In this document: positions 4,848-6,538 of the stretch, one piece after another
How the letters are laid out: each line of letters opens with the position of its first letter
Numbering within the stretch: position 1 is the first letter of the stretch
From: Lachnospiraceae bacterium UBA1760
GTDB taxonomy: Bacteria; Bacillota; Clostridia; Lachnospirales; Lachnospiraceae
Length of the DNA: 6,538 bases
Assembly (NCBI GenBank): GCA_002314775.1
Contig: DCHE01000027.1
Location: 25,158 to 31,695 of the forward strand
Reading direction: 5' to 3'
Position numbers and translations under genes: made by a program
The notes under the pieces: generated by a model
What the model was told of the DNA's origin: nothing
Databases searched by the model: none
What the model saw: only the letters and a program-made list of their open reading frames with translations

Positions 4848-5732
4848 TTACCTGATATTAACTCCAATCATACCAAGGTATGCATTTCTTAGAAAATCAC
4901 CGCAATAAAGCATTATATAAAATGCCACCGCAATTGCAGGTCCAAATGGAAAACTCTTTTTGGTTATCTTCGGGTCCTTTTCTTTTTCTTCATTTTTGCT
5001 GTTCAGCTTATTAAATATTATACCAAACACAAGCCCAAGTATGCAGGCTGCAAATACTGCAAATAGAGACTTCAGCGCACCGAGGTAAAGTCCCATAACG
5101 GCAAAAAGCTTTATATCTCCTCCGCCCATGGTATTCACTCCAAGAATGTGATCCATAATAAGAGAGATTCCAAGGATTGCGGCACCAACCAGAAGTCCTG
5201 TCAAAAGGTAAAGAAGAATCTCCTTCACACTTCCCTCGTCAGTTATCTTAATTTTAAGAGCCTCCCATCTTCCGCTTCCACCGCATACTGGTGTAAAGGC
5301 TAGCCAGATAACACTTGCTGCTATAATGCAGGAATCCGGAATGATGTAGGAATCATAATCCACAAGTGTAATTACAAATAAACAGCAGATAAGCAAATCA
5401 TTTCTAAGTGCCAGATAGGTAATATCACAGGCAAAAAGATTAATATAAAGAAGTCCCATAAATACAAGCTCTGAGATGAGATATCTTGGAGAAATCTTTT
5501 TCTTGCAATATCTGCATTTGCCTCTCAGGAAAATGTAGCTAAATATTGGTATCAAATCAAAGAATTTAAGCTCATGATCACAGTGAGGACATCTGCTGCT
5601 TCCCTTCACAAAGCCTTCCTTTCTGGCTACTCTGAAGGCAACACAGTTTAAGAAGGAGCCAAGTCCCATGGCTGCTAAGAATGTGTAGAATATAAAGAAT
5701 TCCATTGTTACACTGTTATCATAAATCGACAT
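4848..5732 (-). CDS. pilD: Prepilin peptidase (type IV leader peptidase, A24 family)
   Basis: This is a 294-residue polytopic membrane aspartyl protease. It cleaves prepilin leaders on the cytoplasmic side and, in bifunctional members, methylates the new N-terminus. The N-terminal A24 domain shows the conserved GSFLNCVAFR (24-34) and a zinc-type cysteine set CPHC (48-51) with CRYC (73-76), present in full-length enzymes. Catalytic aspartates are D125 (in VDYDSYIIPD) and D206 (in GGGDIKL). FGPAIA (263-268) is the conserved C-terminal motif. Several hydrophobic membrane segments follow. GAGG 7 nt upstream supports the ATG at 5732; the internal Met10 has no ribosome site. It sits 69 bp behind the atypical pilin gene and upstream of PilMN. 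Its targets should include the major pilin (G|FTLAE). Confidence 0.95.
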   Translation of the reverse strand: MSIYDNSVTMEFFIFYTFLAAMGLGSFLNCVAFRVARKEGFVKGSSRCPHCDHELKFFDLIPIFSYIFLRGKCRYCKKKISPRYLISELVFMGLLYINLFACDITYLALRNDLLICCLFVITLVDYDSYIIPDSCIIAASVIWLAFTPVCGGSGRWEALKIKITDEGSVKEILLYLLTGLLVGAAILGISLIMDHILGVNTMGGGDIKLFAVMGLYLGALKSLFAVFAACILGLVFGIIFNKLNSKNEEKEKDPKITKKSFPFGPAIAVAFYIMLYCGDFLRNAYLGMIGVNIR

Positions 5733-5767
5733 TTTATTTCCTCATTTCAATTTTATTAAGCAATTTC

Positions 5768-5780
5768 AAGCATTATGCTT
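5768..5780. repeat. Short palindrome AAGCATTATGCTT between the pilin-like gene and pilD
   Basis: A 6-bp inverted repeat around a single central base lies in the 69-bp gap, 21 nt beyond the stop of the pilin-like gene. It has no U tract and is too tight to fold as a stable RNA hairpin, so it is not called a terminator. It could be a protein-binding dyad or chance. Confidence 0.3.
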
Positions 5781-5801
5781 CCTTTCAGAATTCCTCTTCT
5801 C

Positions 5802-6461
5802 CTACTTAAAGGCATCCCCTGTCCATCCATCCTTCTTGGTATAGTTCGCACAGTGGTCCTTATCCACGTAGGTAAAGTAGGTAACCTCTCCGTCCTCTAC
5901 CATATAGTAGGCCTTAGCCTTTTTGTCCCTGTCACCAGTTCTGTAGCCCTTGTTCTCCATAGTTTTATGAGCTACAAAGCTGCTGCCGTTCATAGTTATC
6001 ACTATCTCCTCCGGGACATTTTCATTTTTCTTCTTGACCGTATCAAGCTTATCCTCAATCTGGCTTAGTGCGTAGCTGGCATTAAGCTGGGTTTTCTCCT
6101 TTGTATCTCCGTGAATTCCGCAGATTAATCTGTAGCTTGAATCGGTGGTTGAGCCACTTTTTATTATGTAAATGGTTCCGTCCGTCGGACATAAATCATT
6201 GCCATCAGACATTACATAGCTGATAAACTTCGACGCATCCTTTGATGTGCTTAAGCTTTTACCAGTCATCCCTTCTATTGCAAGCTGCCTTTTTGCTGTT
6301 GTGATTGCATTCTTACATCCAACCGAATCCCTGTCTCTGTTGAACTGAATCAGGGATGGAACAGCAATTATAATTATCATAATTAATACTGCAATAAGAA
6401 GTATCAGAGTGATTCTGGCAATTCCGGAATTATTATGAAATTTATCTTTCTTATTTGCCAT
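5802..6461 (-). CDS. Atypical pilin-like protein lacking Glu5 (candidate minor/tip pilin)
   Basis: This 219-residue protein starts with a charged 13-residue leader ending in Gly (MANKKDKFHNNSG), then a long hydrophobic helix (about 16-37) followed by VPSLIQFNR, the shape of a class III prepilin. The cleavage region reads G|IARIT: Gly -1 is kept, but Phe1 is Ile and the normally conserved Glu5 is Thr. Residues 91-117 contain CPTDGTIYII...YRLICGIHG, matching the CP-x-G-x-Y ... C-x-x-HG pattern of many clostridial pilins. The last 70 residues are unrecognised. Cysteines are at 49, 91, 114 and 204. AAGGGGTG 5 nt upstream fixes the ATG at 6461; a longer TTG-started frame to 6500 is less likely. 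In other systems Glu5-less pseudopilins (GspK) sit at the tip, so a tip or minor role is inferred. It may also be an uncleaved membrane-anchored pilin relative. Confidence 0.75.
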   Translation of the reverse strand: MANKKDKFHNNSGIARITLILLIAVLIMIIIIAVPSLIQFNRDRDSVGCKNAITTAKRQLAIEGMTGKSLSTSKDASKFISYVMSDGNDLCPTDGTIYIIKSGSTTDSSYRLICGIHGDTKEKTQLNASYALSQIEDKLDTVKKKNENVPEEIVITMNGSSFVAHKTMENKGYRTGDRDKKAKAYYMVEDGEVTYFTYVDKDHCANYTKKDGWTGDAFK

Positions 6462-6465
6462 AATT

Positions 6466-6538
6466 TCACCCCTTATTAATGCATCGCCACCCAAAATCAA
6501 GTCCCGCCGATGGCATTCCTATATAAGCCATCGCCACC
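6466..6538 (-). other. Window edge: possible 3' end of an upstream gene, frame undecided
   Basis: Two minus-strand frames enter from the edge. One ends at TGA 6499-6497 with tail GGDGLYRNAIGGT. The other ends at TGA 6468-6466 with tail GLDFGWRCINKG, its stop overlapping the next gene's ribosome site 4 nt before the ATG. Neither tail is recognised as PilC, PilT or another T4P protein. The second frame has the spacing of a tight operon, while the first uses somewhat more ordinary codons. Confidence 0.3.
6482..6538. repeat. Direct repeat CATCGCCACC, 47 bp apart, with a nearby inverted repeat
   Basis: CATCGCCACC occurs at 6482-6491 and 6529-6538. Between them CGATGGC...GCCATCG can form a 7-bp stem with a 12-nt loop on the minus strand (about 6533-6508). 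No U tract follows. The 47-bp spacing is not a multiple of three, so it is not a simple protein repeat. Confidence 0.35.

Noticed and set aside
5760..5777. Five-codon leader peptide frame MLEIA before pilD
   Set aside because: It has an AAAGGAAG-like site upstream, but it is too short to support and shows no attenuator structure after it.
5775..6068. Plus-strand 97-codon frame inside the pilin-like gene
   Set aside because: Antisense shadow; the minus-strand gene has a good ribosome site and recognisable pilin motifs.
6462..6500. Longer start (TTG at 6500) for the pilin-like protein
   Set aside because: The ATG at 6461 has AAGGGGTG at proper distance and gives a normal-length charged prepilin leader.

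Overview
The window carries part of a type IV pilus (T4P) locus on the minus strand, followed by a tandem-flavodoxin-domain redox protein. Low-to-moderate GC, strong AGGAG-type ribosome sites, TTGxxx/TATAAT promoters, a prepilin with a short charged leader, and pilin motifs seen in Gram-positive Clostridia suggest a Firmicute. The style fits a gut-type Lachnospiraceae (Roseburia/Agathobacter/Lachnospira-like). That placement is inference, because no rRNA or other taxonomic marker is present.

Layout in the direction of transcription (right to left). At 6538-6466 there are only 73 bases upstream of the first complete gene, holding the unidentified 3' end of an upstream gene or a leader. Next come an atypical pilin-like protein lacking Glu5 (6461-5802), a prepilin peptidase (5732-4848), a 128-bp gap with two overlapping alternative hairpins, a natural PilM-PilN fusion (4719-3064) and PilO (3052-2417). 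The PilO ribosome site overlaps the PilMN stop codon. A 282-bp regulatory region follows (2416-2135), with a 9-bp dyad, an 8-bp inverted repeat bracketing the -35 box of a good promoter, and a leader stem-loop. The major pilin (2134-1712) ends in a strong, perfectly palindromic terminator (1683-1652). About 190 bp of unexplained sequence, including a 61-codon reading frame without a ribosome site, leads to tandem promoters for the double flavodoxin-domain protein (1356-28).

How the genes work together: the peptidase would process prepilins at the membrane. PilM (cytoplasmic actin-like ring), PilN and PilO (membrane-spanning alignment proteins) form the platform linking the cytoplasmic motor to the pilus. 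The major pilin polymerises into the fibre, and the atypical pilin is a candidate minor or tip subunit. Motor ATPases (PilB/PilT) and the platform protein PilC are not in the window; they may lie upstream, beyond 6538. The major pilin has its own promoter and terminator, which fits a need for far more pilin than assembly protein. The flavodoxin-like protein is a separate transcription unit, and nothing seen ties it functionally to the pilus.

The most unusual points are the PilM-PilN fusion that keeps a remnant of the PilM-binding peptide in its linker, the Glu5-less pilin, the operator-like architecture at the pilin promoter, and the unexplained segment 1457-1651. No mobile element, CRISPR array, tRNA or rRNA was seen.
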